In this document: piece by piece, positions 62,939-64,000 of the stretch | Numbering within the stretch: the stretch's first letter is position 1 | Layout of the letters: each line of letters opens with the position of its first letter | NCBI GenBank assembly: GCA_007741555.1 | Contig: CP036526.1 | Span: forward strand, 1,922,001-1,986,000 | Direction of reading: 5' to 3' | DNA length: 64,000 nucleotides | From: Stieleria marina | Lineage (GTDB): Bacteria > Planctomycetota > Planctomycetia > Pirellulales > Pirellulaceae | The notes under the pieces: model-generated | Told to the model about the DNA's origin: nothing | Databases searched by the model: none | What the model saw: the letters and a program-made list of their open reading frames with translations, nothing else | Program-made: the position numbers and the translations under genes

Positions 62939-63249
62939 CGAACCATCCCAAGGCCTTCTGGCTGGGCAAAATGCCCGTCCCGACGAGCGACACACTACAG
63001 CGCTTAAACCGCTGCTGGATGAAGGCGACGTTAATTTTCCGTTAGCAAATCCTCAGGAATTAGCACGGTGATGACGTCCGCACTCACGCACCGACAGAGG
63101 TGTTCATTGCTGCCCAAACCGGGCATCGCCTGCCTTTAAACGTGGCTTTCTGTGCCAGATTTCTGGGACCGCTGGATCGGCGCGGTCCGCACAATTATCC
63201 TTATCGGCAACCACCTGCTTCAGTCCCTCCCCTTCCAGGCTCGCCCCTC
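62939..63249. other. Divergent promoter region between kinase and sulfatase genes
   Basis: 311 bp between the minus-strand kinase and the plus-strand sulfatase starts. It must contain both promoters. No clear palindrome, -24/-12 site or small gene was seen. Confidence 0.4.
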
Positions 63250-64000
63250 ATGCCTCCAATCCGTTCAAATTGGCTGCTCAAGATCGTTTTGATGCTGACT
63301 GGTTGCCTTTCGGTTCCCTCGCTTTGTCAGGCAAAACAGCCCAACATTCTGTTTATCTTTTCAGATGACCACGCTCCGCAGGCCATTGGCGCTTACGGAT
63401 CGAAGATCAATCAGACGCCCAACTTGGACCGGATTGCAAAGGAAGGGGCGATCTTTCGCAACTCTTTTTGCGCCAATTCGATATGCGGCCCCTCGCGCGC
63501 GTGCATTCTGACTGGCAAGCACAGTCACCTGAACGGATTCTTGCGAAACGGAAACAAGTTTGACGGGAATCAATTGACATTCCCGCAGCTGATGAAAGAC
63601 GTCGGCTATCAGACAGCGATCATCGGCAAGTGGCATTTGTCGTCCGACCCCGTGGGATTTGATCATTGGGAAGTGCTGCCAGGGCAAGGCAGTTACTACA
63701 ACCCCGATCTGATTCAGATGGATGGAAAACGCAAACGGTACGACGGCTATTGCACCGATATCATTACGGACAATGCGTTGGCTTGGCTGAAAGAAGAGCG
63801 TGATCCCGACAAGCCGTTCATCCTGATGTGCCAACACAAAGCGCCGCATCGAAATTGGTCACCGCCGAAGCGTCACTTTTCGCTTTACAAAGACACGGAT
63901 GTGGCCGAACCGGACACTTTGTTTGACGACTATGCCAACCGCAGTTCGCTATTGCAGCAAAACGAGATGTCGTTGGAGAAGCACTTTCACTGGGGCCACG
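63250..64000 (+). CDS. Secreted sulfatase, S1 family (3' partial)
   Basis: The first 250 residues of a sulfatase running off the right edge. ATG at 63250 starts a signal peptide (residues 1-28, cleavage near LCQA). Metal site FIFSDDH, formylglycine motif [13 protein letters not shown] with C79, P81, S82 and R83, which is the canonical CxPSR form, then [10 protein letters not shown] and [10 protein letters not shown]. The pattern NSICGPSRA resembles the N-acetylglucosamine-6-sulfatase-like branch. No frame break seen. Divergent from the kinase gene at 61391-62938. Confidence 0.9.
   Translation, partial: MPPIRSNWLLKIVLMLTGCLSVPSLCQAKQPNILFIFSDDHAPQAIGAYGSKINQTPNLDRIAKEGAIFRNSFCANSICGPSRACILTGKHSHLNGFLRNGNKFDGNQLTFPQLMKDVGYQTAIIGKWHLSSDPVGFDHWEVLPGQGSYYNPDLIQMDGKRKRYDGYCTDIITDNALAWLKEERDPDKPFILMCQHKAPHRNWSPPKRHFSLYKDTDVAEPDTLFDDYANRSSLLQQNEMSLEKHFHWGH

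Overview
The window looks like chromosomal DNA of a planctomycete close to Rhodopirellula/Pirellulaceae. The evidence is content: four formylglycine sulfatases, a DUF1501 protein beside a PSCyt1/DUF1549/DUF1553 cytochrome-type protein, three transmembrane Ser/Thr kinases with planctomycete-style N-terminal regions, an ECF sigma factor in an operon with a kinase, a secreted protein with a LEPR-XLL-like N-terminus, and lpxK plus an LptF/G permease, which imply a lipid-A outer membrane. No rRNA, tRNA, CRISPR array or insertion sequence was recognised. This taxonomic call is inference from gene families, not from a marker gene.

Layout. 1-4.4 kb: the end of a pseudopilin-type secretion/pilus cluster (a GspK-like large protein running in from the left edge, a large prepilin-like protein, a small exported protein). 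4.4-17 kb: catabolic and housekeeping genes: a sulfatase behind a REP-like inverted repeat, an M48 protease, a carboxypeptidase-regulatory-like secreted protein, aroC, then a sulfatase / DUF1501 / PSCyt1-DUF1553 run on the minus strand. 17-18.8 kb: a second M48 protease and a small membrane protein with its own terminator. 19.3-24.3 kb: an overlapping three-gene operon, ECF sigma / Ser-Thr kinase with TPRs / LEPR-XLL-like membrane protein, ending tail-to-tail inside a glycerate 2-kinase gene. 25.7-29.3 kb: Ski2-like helicase and lpxK. 29.4-35.8 kb: small exported proteins, a XerC-type recombinase, a stand-alone M41-type metallopeptidase, and a coupled LptF/G permease - glycosyltransferase pair. 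36-42.8 kb: a second kinase, a TolC-type outer-membrane lipoprotein and a single-haem protein.

42.8-57.8 kb is a dense signalling and envelope-stress island and the most interesting part. It holds (i) a fusion of a two-TM channel-like pore, an RCK domain, a receiver domain and an Hpt domain, whose potassium selectivity-filter motif is missing; (ii) a 1260-residue polytopic membrane protein followed by pspA and a small repeat-containing protein; (iii) a second RCK channel with a normal TVGFG filter; (iv) an NtrC-type sigma-54 activator; (v) a REC-PAS histidine kinase; (vi) a PAS histidine kinase whose sensor domain closely follows the FixL haem-PAS pattern, including the proximal His and FG-loop Arg; (vii) a stand-alone receiver; and (viii) a CBS-pair protein and a tandem universal stress protein, with a sigma-54-type -24/-12 site upstream of the CBS gene. 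The inferred reading is an oxygen/redox- and ion-responsive phosphorelay that switches on a sigma-54-dependent stress regulon. The parts are seen directly; the wiring is inference.

57.9-64 kb: a Kelch protein, a sulfatase, an adjacent Ser/Thr kinase - FHA membrane protein pair on the minus strand, and the start of a fourth sulfatase that runs off the right edge.
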